33,835 nucleotides of DNA from an uncultured Lachnospiraceae bacterium. GTDB taxonomy: Bacteria > Bacillota > Clostridia > Lachnospirales > Lachnospiraceae. Shown in pieces: positions 8,509-16,663 of this stretch. The notes below the pieces were generated by a model, which searched no databases, was not told the DNA's origin, and worked only from the letters and a program-made list of their open reading frames with translations. The stretch spans positions 1 through 33,835 of the forward strand of contig CAMVNR010000019.1 of NCBI GenBank assembly GCA_947168905.1, in the 5' to 3' direction. A program made the position numbers and the translations under genes. Numbering within the stretch: position 1 is the first letter of the stretch; every line of letters begins with the position of its first letter.

Positions 8509-8581
8509 GAAAAAAACAGCAGAAACCCGTGAACGTTATAAGAGATGCCTGCAAAAAAATAATACAGGAGGAAAACGCATC

Positions 8582-10654
8582 GTGACAGTAAAACAGGAAG
8601 GAAACGGTATTCTGATTCATTACGGCGTGAACAATCTGAAGGTTACACCCTGGGGAAAAGATGGCATCCGGGTGCAGATGAGCGCCGAAGCCGTCCCGGA
8701 CACAAGAGATTTCGCGCTGTCGGAGCCGGTCCCGGAGATCATCCCCGAAATCACCTCCGAAGAGGTAGATATGACCGATCCCTGGTATCAGGGGCCGGAG
8801 TGGTCAAGGTACCATATGACAGGGAAAATCATGCGCCTGAAAAACGGGAAGATTACGGCCGTCGTGAATGAAGAGGGCTGGCTTCATTTTGAGAATGAAA
8901 AAGGCGAAGTGCTGCTCTCGGAGTACTGGCGAAACCGCAACCGCGTCTCAAGGTACGCTGTGCCGATCGGCGTCCCGGCGCGGGAACTGAAGCCAATTCC
9001 GGGAAGCTCCGACTACCGGCTGACGGCTATTTTTGAGGCGGACGATCGTGAGCACATCTTCGGCATGGGACAGTATCAGGACGGAAAGCTTGATAAGAAG
9101 GGCATGGTGCTGGATCTTCAGCACAAGAATTCCCAGGCAAGTATCCCCTTCTATGTGTCCAGTCTCGGTTACGGATTCCTGTGGAACAATCCGGCCGTCG
9201 GCGAAGTACATTTCGGCACGAACCGGACGGAGTGGCGCATCCCTTCGACAAAGAAGCTGGACTACTGGATTACGGCGGGAGATACACCGGCGGATATTCT
9301 TTACAATTATTCCGAAGTGACCGGACGCACGCCGATGATGCCCGAATACGGCATGGGCTTCTGGCAGTGCAAGCTTCGCTACAAGACCCAGGATCAGGTG
9401 CTCGAGGTCGCGAGAGAGCATAAGCGCCGCGGCCTTCCGATGGACGTGATCGTCGTCGATTTCTTCCACTGGACGCTGCAGGGCAACTGGGAATTCGATC
9501 CCGAATGCTTCCCGGATCCGGAAGCCATGATCAGAGAACTGAAGGAGCTCGGAATTGAAACGGTTGTCTCGATCTGGCCGACCGTCGATGAGCGCTCCAG
9601 GAACTACGGACCGATGGCGGACAGAGGGCTTCTGATGCGCACCGACCGCGGACACGCGACTTCCGGGTCGGGCTGGATGGGCTCGACGGTCTACTATGAT
9701 GCGACCAACCCCGAGGCGCAGGAATATGTCTGGAACGAGGCGAAGAAGAATTATTACGAAAAAGGCGTGCATATCTTCTGGCTGGACGAAGCGGAGCCGG
9801 AGATCGGGCCTTACGAATTCGACAACTGGAGATACTGGGCGGGTCCCGCGCAGCAGGTGACGAATATTTACCCGAAGGAATACGCAAGAGGCTTCTACAA
9901 CGGCCTGAAGGCGGAAGGAAGAGACGATATCATGTCGCTTGTGCGCTGTGCCTGGGCAGGCTCGCAGAAATTCGGCGCCTTAACCTGGTCCGGAGACATC
10001 AGCTCGAGCTGGAGAGGCTTCGCGGAACAGCTTCCTGCCGGCCTTTCGATGGGCATGTCCGGCATTCCGTGGTGGACCTGCGACCTCGGCGGCTTCATCG
10101 GCGGCGATCCGACGGATGAGGGCTTCCGGGAGCTCATGGCCCGGTGGTTTGCCTGGGGCTGCTTCCTTCCGGTCTTCCGTCTGCACGGCGAGCGTTCGCC
10201 CTGGGATGTCAAGGAAGTCACGATTAAGGAAAACGGACGCCAGGTCCTCGGCTCCGGCGCGGACAACGAGGTGTGGAGCTTCGGCGAAAGAAACTATGAG
10301 ATCATGAGTCGCTTCCTGTTCATCCGCGAGAACCTTCGCCCCTATATCCGCGAAGTCATGAAGGCGGCCTCTGAGACCGGCGAGCCGGTGATCCGCCCGC
10401 TGTTCTTCGACTTCCCGGAGGACTGCGAAGCCTGGAAGCAGGAGAAGGCCTACATGTTCGGACCGGACCTTCTCGTTTCTCCTGTCACAAAACCCGGCGT
10501 TGATACCTGGGAGGTCTATCTTCCCGCAGGTACGAACTGGGTGGAGAGCGCGACAGGAAAGGTTTATGAAGGCGGACAGTGCGTGACGGCATCCGCACCG
10601 CTTGAAATCATTCCGGTCTTCATCCGGGAAGGAAAAGAAATCAAGGTGTATTAA
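8582..10654 (+). CDS. Glycoside hydrolase family 31 (alpha-xylosidase/alpha-glucosidase type)
   Basis: 690 residues from a GTG start. AGGAGG lies 10 bases upstream of it, and the upstream in-frame ATG at 8504 falls in the promoter. An N-terminal beta domain (~1-245) precedes the (beta/alpha)8 barrel. Barrel landmarks are GFWQCKLRYKTQDQVLEVA, DVIVVDFFHW, VVSIWPTVD, the nucleophile region FWLDEAEPE (Asp402) and the acid/base region WSGDISSSW (Asp472). These match GH31 retaining alpha-glycosidases, and the WLDEAEPE form recalls bacterial alpha-xylosidases. No signal peptide is seen, so it likely acts in the cytoplasm on imported oligosaccharides. The sugar ABC importer 2.6 kb downstream fits that role. 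Exact specificity (alpha-xyloside, alpha-glucoside or other) cannot be read from sequence. Confidence 0.92.
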   Translation: MTVKQEGNGILIHYGVNNLKVTPWGKDGIRVQMSAEAVPDTRDFALSEPVPEIIPEITSEEVDMTDPWYQGPEWSRYHMTGKIMRLKNGKITAVVNEEGWLHFENEKGEVLLSEYWRNRNRVSRYAVPIGVPARELKPIPGSSDYRLTAIFEADDREHIFGMGQYQDGKLDKKGMVLDLQHKNSQASIPFYVSSLGYGFLWNNPAVGEVHFGTNRTEWRIPSTKKLDYWITAGDTPADILYNYSEVTGRTPMMPEYGMGFWQCKLRYKTQDQVLEVAREHKRRGLPMDVIVVDFFHWTLQGNWEFDPECFPDPEAMIRELKELGIETVVSIWPTVDERSRNYGPMADRGLLMRTDRGHATSGSGWMGSTVYYDATNPEAQEYVWNEAKKNYYEKGVHIFWLDEAEPEIGPYEFDNWRYWAGPAQQVTNIYPKEYARGFYNGLKAEGRDDIMSLVRCAWAGSQKFGALTWSGDISSSWRGFAEQLPAGLSMGMSGIPWWTCDLGGFIGGDPTDEGFRELMARWFAWGCFLPVFRLHGERSPWDVKEVTIKENGRQVLGSGADNEVWSFGERNYEIMSRFLFIRENLRPYIREVMKAASETGEPVIRPLFFDFPEDCEAWKQEKAYMFGPDLLVSPVTKPGVDTWEVYLPAGTNWVESATGKVYEGGQCVTASAPLEIIPVFIREGKEIKVY

Positions 10655-10730
10655 GCCTGTATGGAAATCTCCCGCCGCAGCATTTTTGAATGCGGCGAAG
10701 AAGCATTGTCTGGTATATTTTGACGGAATG

Positions 10731-10759
10731 CCGCCCGGGAGGAAATCCTGGGCGGTTTT
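10731..10759 (+). terminator. Rho-independent terminator after GH31
   Basis: A 10-bp stem (CCGCCCGGGA pairing with TCCTGGGCGG, one G-U) with a 5-nt loop, followed by TTTT. It lies about 75 bases past the GH31 stop. Confidence 0.65.
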
Positions 10760-10815
10760 CAGAATGTGGGAGGAGCGTGAAAGCACGAAGTGCGAAGCGC
10801 TCCGGAGATCATCTT

Positions 10816-10845
10816 TTGACCCTGATATCAATGATCCTGTAAGAT
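10816..10845 (+). promoter_or_regulatory. Candidate promoter of the sigma factor operon
   Basis: TTGACC (10816-10821), an 18-base spacer and TAAGAT (10840-10845), after the GH31 terminator and about 85 bases before the sigma factor start. Confidence 0.5.
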
Positions 10846-10929
10846 TTTTTGTTTTGCCGCGCATAAGAGTACAGAAAAGCAATCCGGATGCTTTTGAACT
10901 TGAAGAAAGACAGGAAAGGAGGCCTTACG

Positions 10930-11508
10930 TTGGCAAAGACCGAAAAAAGCGAAGACAGCGGGCTTCTGAAGCTCCTCCGGACAGATCCTGAGCGGGGAAT
11001 GGAAGAAATTGTCCGAAAATACAGCGGACTTCTGTACTACATTGTGCGCGGACGCCTTCTTTTGGCAGGTCTGTCCGAGGAAGATGCGGAGGACTGTGTG
11101 GCGGATTCCTTCTGTGAATTCTGGGCGTCTTTCGGCCGCTTCGACGAATCGAAAGGCAGCATCAAAGCCTGGCTCGCCGTGATTGCAGGAAACAATGCAA
11201 GAGACCTTGTGAGAAAGAGAAAGAAGGAGGACACGCAGGTGTCTCTGGATCAGGAAAACATGCCGGAGCTGTCCGACGGCTTTTCACTCGAAGGAGAGTT
11301 TGAAAGCAGGGAAGAGCGTGAAGAACTGATCCGCGCAGTGCGGGCGCTTCGGGAGCCGGACCGCGGAATTATCATCCGGAAATTTTATCTGCAGCAGTCT
11401 TCAAAAGAAATTGCCGAGGCGCTCGGCCTTTCGGTTTCCAACGTGGATACAAGGACGCATCGCGCTGTCGGAATGCTTCGGGAAAAGCTCAGCGGGAGGA
11501 ACAGATGA
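10930..11508 (+). CDS. Sigma-70 family (ECF-like) RNA polymerase sigma factor
   Basis: 192 residues from a TTG start, chosen because AAAGGAGG lies 7 bases upstream; an ATG at 10888 has no such site. Region 2 (~25-95) contains EEIVRKYSGLLYYIVRG, EEDAEDCVADSFCEFW and GSIKAWLAVIAGNNARDLVRKRKKE. Region 4 (~130-187) contains LREPDRGIIIRKFYLQQSSKEI and a helix-turn-helix ALGLSVSNVDTRTHRAVGML. The absence of regions 1 and 3 is typical of ECF sigma factors, which direct polymerase to a small regulon, often including their own operon. Its last four bases overlap the next gene, a membrane protein with a short cytoplasmic N-terminus, suggesting a sigma/anti-sigma pair. The stimulus is unknown. Confidence 0.9.
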   Translation: MAKTEKSEDSGLLKLLRTDPERGMEEIVRKYSGLLYYIVRGRLLLAGLSEEDAEDCVADSFCEFWASFGRFDESKGSIKAWLAVIAGNNARDLVRKRKKEDTQVSLDQENMPELSDGFSLEGEFESREEREELIRAVRALREPDRGIIIRKFYLQQSSKEIAEALGLSVSNVDTRTHRAVGMLREKLSGRNR

Positions 11509-13112
11509 TGAAAAATCTTACGGATATCATGGACAGCCTCACGCCGGAAGAGCTGGATCGGCTGCTTCCGGAAGAAACAGAGACTGAAATCGAAGAGGAT
11601 AGAACAGAAAGAATTCTGAAAACCGTCATGGAAAGAACAAGGCTTTCGGATCACCCGGACAGGAAAAGACGCGGCAAAGCCCTGCGGCAGATCCTGCTCA
11701 TTGCAGCATCTGCCGTTCTCGCTGCAGGCGCCGGCGCCGGGATTTTTGCCGTTCGGGCGGAAGCCATGGAATACCGTGCGGCGGTCCGGTTCTTTTCCGA
11801 AAACGGGCTTTCCTCCGAGGGCCTGACGCGCGGAGAGATAAAGGAAATCTACCGGGACATCACGGCCGACACCTTCGGGGAAGAAAAAACCGCGGCGCTT
11901 GTTCGAAAGAGCCTGAAGGGATACCGGATCGAGCAGGAGCCGGAAACGCCGGAAGAACTGAAAAAAGCCTGGAGCTACCGGAAATATCTTCGGGAGGAGA
12001 AGGAGAAGGGCACGACGGACTCGAGAAGTTACCGGCTGCGGGAGGAATTCCGGGAAGATCCCGAGCTTGGCTTTGAAGTATTTGACCGCAGCATCCTTGA
12101 GTGTTATGCGTGGGGAGAACTCGTGCATTCGACAGAATTTACCGACTTCTGGGCGGAAGGAACCGCGGCAGTTTCAGACGGCGTTATGGTATGGGGCAGC
12201 ACCTGGCGCTGGGACAGCGAGCAGGATTCGCCTGGCTGGATCATGAAAGCGGGTGCGGACGGAGAGATCCAGTGGACCAGGATGCTGGAGCATTCGTACA
12301 GCACGGAACAGGTCCGCGCAGTGCTTCAGGAAGAAGACGGAAGCCTTGCGGTATTCGGCATCGGCGACTATAAGAAGCTCTCGTTCAGCCGTTTTTCTTC
12401 GGACGGGGAGGAGCTTCTGCACCGGGAAATTGATCTTGGCGAGAACACCTACGGCATCCGGACCGCGGCGCCGTATCAGAACGGATATCTTGTTGTCATC
12501 GGAAGCTTCATGGAGGGCGAGGAGGCACGGATCCTCCGGATTGATCAAAACGGAGCGGCTGCCGGAGATATCCGTTACGATGCGGGCGATAAGAAATGTG
12601 TCATCCGGGACGTGATTGCTTTCAAAGACCGGGTTTATCTGTCGGCCTACCTGTACAAGGCACCGCCCGATGCGTCGCTTTACGGCGGCTATTATGAGGT
12701 GGCGGAGATCGTTCAGAAGGTCCTTGACGGATCGGTTTCGGCGATCGACCTCGAAGACGAATTCCGGCGTAACAACGGAACCATGACGCAGGAAGAGTAC
12801 GAGGGGATCGAAGACGGACTGACGCCGCTTCTTCGCGAACACTATCAGGGGATCCTCCTGGTCTGCGATCCTGAAGAAGGAGAGCTGGAAAGCTTCTATG
12901 AAGTGCCGGGTACGATCGGAGGCGCGCTCCGGCTGAATGAATACGGGCAGATGGAATGGGATACGGAAAGTTTCTCAAAGTCCATGACGACCCTGATGCT
13001 GAGCTCCTCCTCGGTGGTTTCGGAGTGTACGGTTTTCCGTTATACCTTCGATCCGGACGGAAATCTGATCTGCGGGGAGCAGACCGACGAAATGACGGAT
13101 TTCAGAAGATAG
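11505..13112 (+). CDS. Membrane-anchored protein co-encoded with the sigma factor (possible anti-sigma/sensor)
   Basis: 535 residues that I do not recognise as a named family. A charged N-terminal segment (~1-60, with DSLTPEELDRLLPEE) would be cytoplasmic. One membrane helix (~62-83, ILLIAASAVLAAGAGAGIFA) follows, then a large extracytoplasmic part. That part begins with a helical segment (YRAAVRFFSENGLSSEGLT). From ~residue 195 it has repeated beta-strand stretches, such as WIMKAGADGEIQWTRML and ILRIDQNGAAAGDI, which read like blades of a beta-propeller. The ATGA overlap with the sigma gene and the one-helix layout resemble anti-sigma/sensor proteins such as RsgI, but the N-terminus is not recognisably an RsgI or zinc anti-sigma domain. 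The anti-sigma role is inference from context. Confidence 0.75.
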   Translation: MMKNLTDIMDSLTPEELDRLLPEETETEIEEDRTERILKTVMERTRLSDHPDRKRRGKALRQILLIAASAVLAAGAGAGIFAVRAEAMEYRAAVRFFSENGLSSEGLTRGEIKEIYRDITADTFGEEKTAALVRKSLKGYRIEQEPETPEELKKAWSYRKYLREEKEKGTTDSRSYRLREEFREDPELGFEVFDRSILECYAWGELVHSTEFTDFWAEGTAAVSDGVMVWGSTWRWDSEQDSPGWIMKAGADGEIQWTRMLEHSYSTEQVRAVLQEEDGSLAVFGIGDYKKLSFSRFSSDGEELLHREIDLGENTYGIRTAAPYQNGYLVVIGSFMEGEEARILRIDQNGAAAGDIRYDAGDKKCVIRDVIAFKDRVYLSAYLYKAPPDASLYGGYYEVAEIVQKVLDGSVSAIDLEDEFRRNNGTMTQEEYEGIEDGLTPLLREHYQGILLVCDPEEGELESFYEVPGTIGGALRLNEYGQMEWDTESFSKSMTTLMLSSSSVVSECTVFRYTFDPDGNLICGEQTDEMTDFRR

Positions 13113-13164
13113 AAGAATAAACGAACAGTTGGAAAAAGTTGTTTCAATCTGTAAAAGAAAAGAC

Positions 13165-13193
13165 TTGCGAAGAACGACGCGGTATATTATAAT
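13165..13193 (+). promoter_or_regulatory. Promoter of the sugar ABC importer operon
   Basis: TTGCGA (13165-13170), a 17-base spacer and a perfect TATAAT (13188-13193). A small dyad (AAGCC / GGCTT, 13207-13222) sits just past the expected start and could be an operator. Confidence 0.7.
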
Positions 13194-13251
13194 CTGTGTA
13201 ATTGCGAAGCCGTAATAGGCTTAATAAACGGCAGGAAAAGAAAGGAAAAAC

Positions 13252-14520
13252 ATGAAGAAAATTACAGTATTGCTGCTCACAGCGGTTCTTCTTCTCGGTC
13301 TTCTTACAGGATGCACGGGCGAAGGCGGTTCAGGCAAAAAAGACAGCGGCAAGGTTGAGGGAAAGGTTACGATCGTGACCGCGAATGATACGACGGGAGC
13401 AGTGACCCACATGCTCGAGGCTTTCAAGAAAGCCTATCCCGATGTGGAAGTCGAGCACCAGATGCTTCCCGGCGCGAGTGACGACGTGAAGAAGTCTCTC
13501 ATGACATCCTTCGCCGCGGGCGATACCGATCCCGACGTAATTGCCTGCGATATTATCTGGGTTTCCCAGTTTGCCGCGGCGGACTGGCTCCTGGATGTGA
13601 CTGACGAGCTGAAGTCCGTGGAGGACCAGTACCTCGGCGGACCCTTAAAGACCTGCTACTATAACGGAAAGGCCTATGCCTTCCCGGATTACACCGACGT
13701 AGGCCTTCTGTATTACAGAACCGACATCATCGATACGCCTCCGACGACCTGGGACGAACTCAAGGCAATGTGCAGTGAGCATAAGGGCGAAGGTGGCACG
13801 GAATACGGCTTTGTCTTCCAGATGTTCCAGGGCGAACCGACAAGCTGCAACATGCTCGAGTTCATTAAGCAGAACGGCGGCCAGGATCTGAAGGACGGAA
13901 AGTTCCAGATGGCAAACGAAAACACCTATGAAGCGCTGGACTTCGTGAAGGGCCTGATTGCGGACGGCACTACGCCGGAAGATGTTCTTGGCTGGCGTCC
14001 GGATGACTCGCTTTCGGTGTTCTCCGAGGGTAAGTCGATCTTCATGCGGAACTGGACCTATGCCTATGCACGCACCCAGATGGAAGAGTCGAAGGTTGTG
14101 GGAAATGTCGGCGTTACCGCGCTTCCTGTTGGCCCGAACGGCAAGGAATCTTCTGGAACGCTCGGCGGCTGGAACCTTGCAATTAACAAGAACACCGACA
14201 ACAAGGCGGCGGCGATCGCGCTTGCGAAGTTCATGACCAGTGCCGAAGCGCAGAAGATCGCGACGATCGAGCGCTCCACCTTCCCGACGCAGAAGGCGAT
14301 GTATGAGGACAAGGACGTTCTCGCGGCGCTTCCGTACCTCTCTTCGATGAAGACAGCGGCGGATACGGCAGCTCCGCGTCCGCAGGTCCGCGACTATCCG
14401 ACGATCTCGACGATTTTCCAGGAGTATTTCCACAAGGTGCTTGCAGGCGGCGAAGCTAATGAAGCCACCATGCAGGACATGGACAAAGCCCTGAATGAGG
14501 CACTTGAAAAAATGAAATAA
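13252..14520 (+). CDS. Sugar ABC transporter substrate-binding lipoprotein (family 1)
   Basis: 422 residues. The N-terminus is a lipoprotein signal with lipobox LLTGC, Cys21 being the lipidation site, followed by a Gly/Ser/Lys linker. The mature part has the MalE-like extracellular solute-binding pattern: VTIVTANDTTGAVTHMLEAF, YPDVEVEHQMLPG, DPDVIACDIIWVSQFA, AYAFPDYTDVGLLYYRTDI, PPTTWDELKAM, and a late ALAKFMTSAEAQKIAT. It should capture a sugar or oligosaccharide outside the membrane and deliver it to the two permeases downstream. An AAAGGA site precedes the ATG. A strong palindrome follows the gene before the permeases, a common way to keep binding-protein levels above permease levels. The ligand is unknown; GH31 nearby suggests alpha-linked oligosaccharides. 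Confidence 0.95.
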   Translation: MKKITVLLLTAVLLLGLLTGCTGEGGSGKKDSGKVEGKVTIVTANDTTGAVTHMLEAFKKAYPDVEVEHQMLPGASDDVKKSLMTSFAAGDTDPDVIACDIIWVSQFAAADWLLDVTDELKSVEDQYLGGPLKTCYYNGKAYAFPDYTDVGLLYYRTDIIDTPPTTWDELKAMCSEHKGEGGTEYGFVFQMFQGEPTSCNMLEFIKQNGGQDLKDGKFQMANENTYEALDFVKGLIADGTTPEDVLGWRPDDSLSVFSEGKSIFMRNWTYAYARTQMEESKVVGNVGVTALPVGPNGKESSGTLGGWNLAINKNTDNKAAAIALAKFMTSAEAQKIATIERSTFPTQKAMYEDKDVLAALPYLSSMKTAADTAAPRPQVRDYPTISTIFQEYFHKVLAGGEANEATMQDMDKALNEALEKMK

Positions 14521-14560
14521 TGGTACGGAGGGACAAAAGCCTTCGTATCAGACGAAAGAT

Positions 14561-14611
14561 ATGGGGACAGGTCCTTTGTACCAGAAGCGATACAAAAGGA
14601 CCTGTCCTCAT
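14561..14611. repeat. REP-like palindrome between binding protein and permease genes
   Basis: A 17-bp arm (ATGGGGACAGGTCCTTT) pairs with AAAGGACCTGTCCTCAT, with one G-U. The pairing continues past a one-base bulge into GTACC / GATAC around a 6-nt loop. There is no T-run, so it looks like an intercistronic mRNA-stabilising or attenuating hairpin, or a member of a dispersed repeat family, rather than a simple terminator. Confidence 0.7.
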
Positions 14612-14675
14612 GGCATAGTCCGGCCCGGAATTCAGCCTTTTCGGGACATAAGCAGCTTGGGAGAGCCGGCTTCGT

Positions 14676-15572
14676 ATGAAACGACATATTTCCAGAGAAA
14701 AAAGAGACAATCTGACCGGGTACCTTCTGATCGCGCCGGCGGTGCTGGCAATTATCGCGGTCGGGATTGTTCCGGTGATCATTACGATTACCTACAGCTT
14801 TGAATACTACCTCCTGACGGATCCTCAGAACCGGCAGTTCGTCGGCCTGCAGAACTATATCGAAATCCTCGGCAGCAGCGCCTTCTGGATGGTACTGAAG
14901 AATACCGCCGTCTTCGCGGTGATTTCGATGGTGCTGGAGCTATTCTTAGGCTTCGCGGGCGCGCTTCTGATGAACGGGGCGAGAAAAGGCACGAGGGGCG
15001 TGATCCGTACGGTGGTCCTGATCCCCTGGGCGGTTCCGGGCATCATCATCGCCTACATGTTCCAGTTCCTCTTCAACAACCAGCTGGGACCGGTCAACGT
15101 GATTTTGTCGTATTTCGGCGGCGCTTCGGATTTCTCCTGGCTCACAAAGCCTTGGTCGGCGATGCTGGTCGTGATTGTCGCAGATGCCTGGAAGCAGTTC
15201 CCGTACATCGCGCTGATGCTTCTGGCGGGGCTTCAGACCATTCCGCAGGAGCTTTACGAATCGGCCGCGATTGACGGCGCGGGGAAGCTGAAGTCCTTCT
15301 TTCACATTACGCTTCCGAACCTGAAGGGGATCCTGCTGATTGTGCTTTTATTCCGCACGATGGGCGCGATCCGCATCTTCGACATCATCTTCGGCATTAC
15401 CGGCGGCGGGCCGGCAAGCTCCACGGCGACGCTTCTCTACCAGGCCTACAAATACCTGTTCACCGATATGAACTACGGCAAGGGCTCGGCAATGTCGACG
15501 ATCATCACGGTCATCATTCTCGCGATTTCCATCCTGTATATCCGAGTGCTCGGAAAACGGGATGACGAGTAG
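14676..15572 (+). CDS. Sugar ABC transporter permease (MalF-type)
   Basis: 298 residues with about six membrane helices. The cytoplasmic ATPase-docking EAA loop is clear (LYESAAIDGAGKLKSFFHIT, then LPNLKG). The N-terminus (NLTGYLLIAPAVLAIIAVGI) is typical of MalF/UgpA-type sugar permeases. It should form a heterodimer with the next permease and accept substrate from the upstream lipoprotein. The RBS is weak: GGGAGA lies unusually far, about 14 bases, from the ATG. Together with the upstream palindrome, this points to lower expression than the binding protein. No ATPase gene lies in the window. Confidence 0.94.
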   Translation: MKRHISREKRDNLTGYLLIAPAVLAIIAVGIVPVIITITYSFEYYLLTDPQNRQFVGLQNYIEILGSSAFWMVLKNTAVFAVISMVLELFLGFAGALLMNGARKGTRGVIRTVVLIPWAVPGIIIAYMFQFLFNNQLGPVNVILSYFGGASDFSWLTKPWSAMLVVIVADAWKQFPYIALMLLAGLQTIPQELYESAAIDGAGKLKSFFHITLPNLKGILLIVLLFRTMGAIRIFDIIFGITGGGPASSTATLLYQAYKYLFTDMNYGKGSAMSTIITVIILAISILYIRVLGKRDDE

Positions 15573-15589
15573 GAAAGGAGGATCAAAAG

Positions 15590-16426
15590 ATGCAGAAAGC
15601 AAGAAAAATTGCAGGAAAAGCAGTTTATATCCTCCTCCTTGCGGTGTTCATCGTCGTGATGGTCTTCCCGTTTTACTGGCTCGTTCTGACCTCCTTTAAG
15701 GATCCGCGGGATATCAGCCTGATGCCGACAGAGCTCTGGCCGTCCAGGTTCTCGCTGAAGTTCTTCATTTACGCCTTTACGGAGCACCATCTGGAGGTCT
15801 ACCTCCTGAACAGTGTCGTGGTGGCGCTCGGCGCGATGGGACTGACGATCCTTTTTGCCTTCCCCGCCGCCTACGCTTTCTCGAGGATCCGCTTTAAATT
15901 CAAAAAATTCTGGCGGAATGTGATTCTGCTTGCGAATATGTTTCCGATCATCGCGGTCGTGACGCCGATGTTCATCATTTTCCGGAAGATGCACCTCATC
16001 AACACCTACTGGGGCCTGATCGTGCCGAGCGTGATCATTACGCTTCCGATGGCGATCTGGACGCTGCAGGCCTTCATCGACACGCTTCCGAAGGACCTGG
16101 AAGAGGCCGCCCAGATCGACGGCTGCAGCCGCTTCCAGGCGGTAATAAGAATCATTTTCCCGCTGGCGGCGCCGGGCATTTTCACGACGGCGATCATTGC
16201 CTTCATTACGGCATGGAACGAATTCATGTTCGCGCTGATCCTCGTGACGAAGGATTCGATGCGCACGGTGCCCGTCGCGATTTCGATGTTCCCCGGCCAG
16301 TATACCGTGCCCTGGGGAGACATGGCGGCTGCCTCTGTCATCGCGACCGTTCCGATCGTTCTTGTCGTACTGATCGCTCAGAAATGGATCGTGTCGGGAC
16401 TTACCTCCGGCGCGGTGAAGGGCTGA
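15590..16426 (+). CDS. Sugar ABC transporter permease (MalG-type)
   Basis: 278 residues with about six membrane helices. The N-terminal VYILLLAVFIVVMVFPFYWL and PFYWLVLTSFKDP segments are typical of MalG/UgpE-type carbohydrate permeases. The EAA loop is DLEEAAQIDGCSRFQAVIRI followed by IFPLAAPG. The start has a strong AAAGGAGG 8 bases upstream and lies 17 bases after the previous permease, so the two are co-translated. No ATP-binding subunit follows, so the importer probably uses a shared MsmK/UgpC-type ATPase encoded elsewhere, which is common for such operons in Firmicutes. Confidence 0.95.
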   Translation: MQKARKIAGKAVYILLLAVFIVVMVFPFYWLVLTSFKDPRDISLMPTELWPSRFSLKFFIYAFTEHHLEVYLLNSVVVALGAMGLTILFAFPAAYAFSRIRFKFKKFWRNVILLANMFPIIAVVTPMFIIFRKMHLINTYWGLIVPSVIITLPMAIWTLQAFIDTLPKDLEEAAQIDGCSRFQAVIRIIFPLAAPGIFTTAIIAFITAWNEFMFALILVTKDSMRTVPVAISMFPGQYTVPWGDMAAASVIATVPIVLVVLIAQKWIVSGLTSGAVKG

Positions 16427-16430
16427 GGAG

Positions 16431-16465
16431 CTGTCCTTATGGGAACAGGATCCCCATAAGGACGG
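16431..16465. repeat. Palindrome after the permease genes, related to the one at 14561
   Basis: Arms GTCCTTATGGG (16433-16443) and CCCATAAGGAC (16453-16463) with a 9-nt loop, extendable by two pairs. The segment ATGGGAACAGGATCC resembles ATGGGGACAGGTCC in the upstream palindrome. No T-run follows. Confidence 0.55.
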
Positions 16466-16521
16466 GTTCTATTATCGGAGGATTATGGCCTGATCTGTCC
16501 CTAAAAAAAGAATTATAAGGC

Positions 16522-16564
16522 TGATCCATTCAGGGCGGGAAGGCGCTGAATGGATCATTTTTTT
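16522..16564 (+). terminator. Rho-independent terminator of the sugar importer operon
   Basis: A perfect 12-bp stem (TGATCCATTCAG / CTGAATGGATCA) with a 12-nt loop, followed by seven T. It ends directly at the -35 box of the ATP synthase promoter. Confidence 0.9.
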
Positions 16565-16565
16565 C

Positions 16566-16594
16566 TTGATGATCGCCGGAAGCTGTGGTATAAT
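16566..16594 (+). promoter_or_regulatory. Promoter of the ATP synthase operon
   Basis: TTGATG (16566-16571), a 17-base spacer and a perfect TATAAT (16589-16594), with an extended -10 TGG. The leader to atpB is about 60 bases. Confidence 0.8.
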
Positions 16595-16663
16595 ATTTAA
16601 TGTATATGGTTTTCCCAAAAGACGGAAGACAGGATCATCAGCGAAGAGAAAGAAGACGGTTTC

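Larger units (their letters stand above)
8243..8581. other. Divergent intergenic region, Na/Pi transporter / GH31
   Basis: About 340 bases without a gene. It holds a promoter for each flanking gene, an AT-rich stretch at about 8360-8400 and the GH31 leader. I saw no convincing cre box, riboswitch or RNA gene. Confidence 0.6.

Noticed and set aside
8504-8581. Upstream in-frame ATG start for the GH31 gene
   Set aside because: It overlaps the -10 box and has no RBS, while the GTG at 8582 has AGGAGG upstream and fits the family N-terminus.
10888-10929. ATG start for the sigma factor
   Set aside because: No RBS precedes it, and AAAGGAGG lies just before the TTG at 10930.
13207-13222. Operator dyad AAGCC/GGCTT before the binding-protein gene
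   Set aside because: Only 5-bp arms, so too short to claim as a separate feature; mentioned with the promoter.
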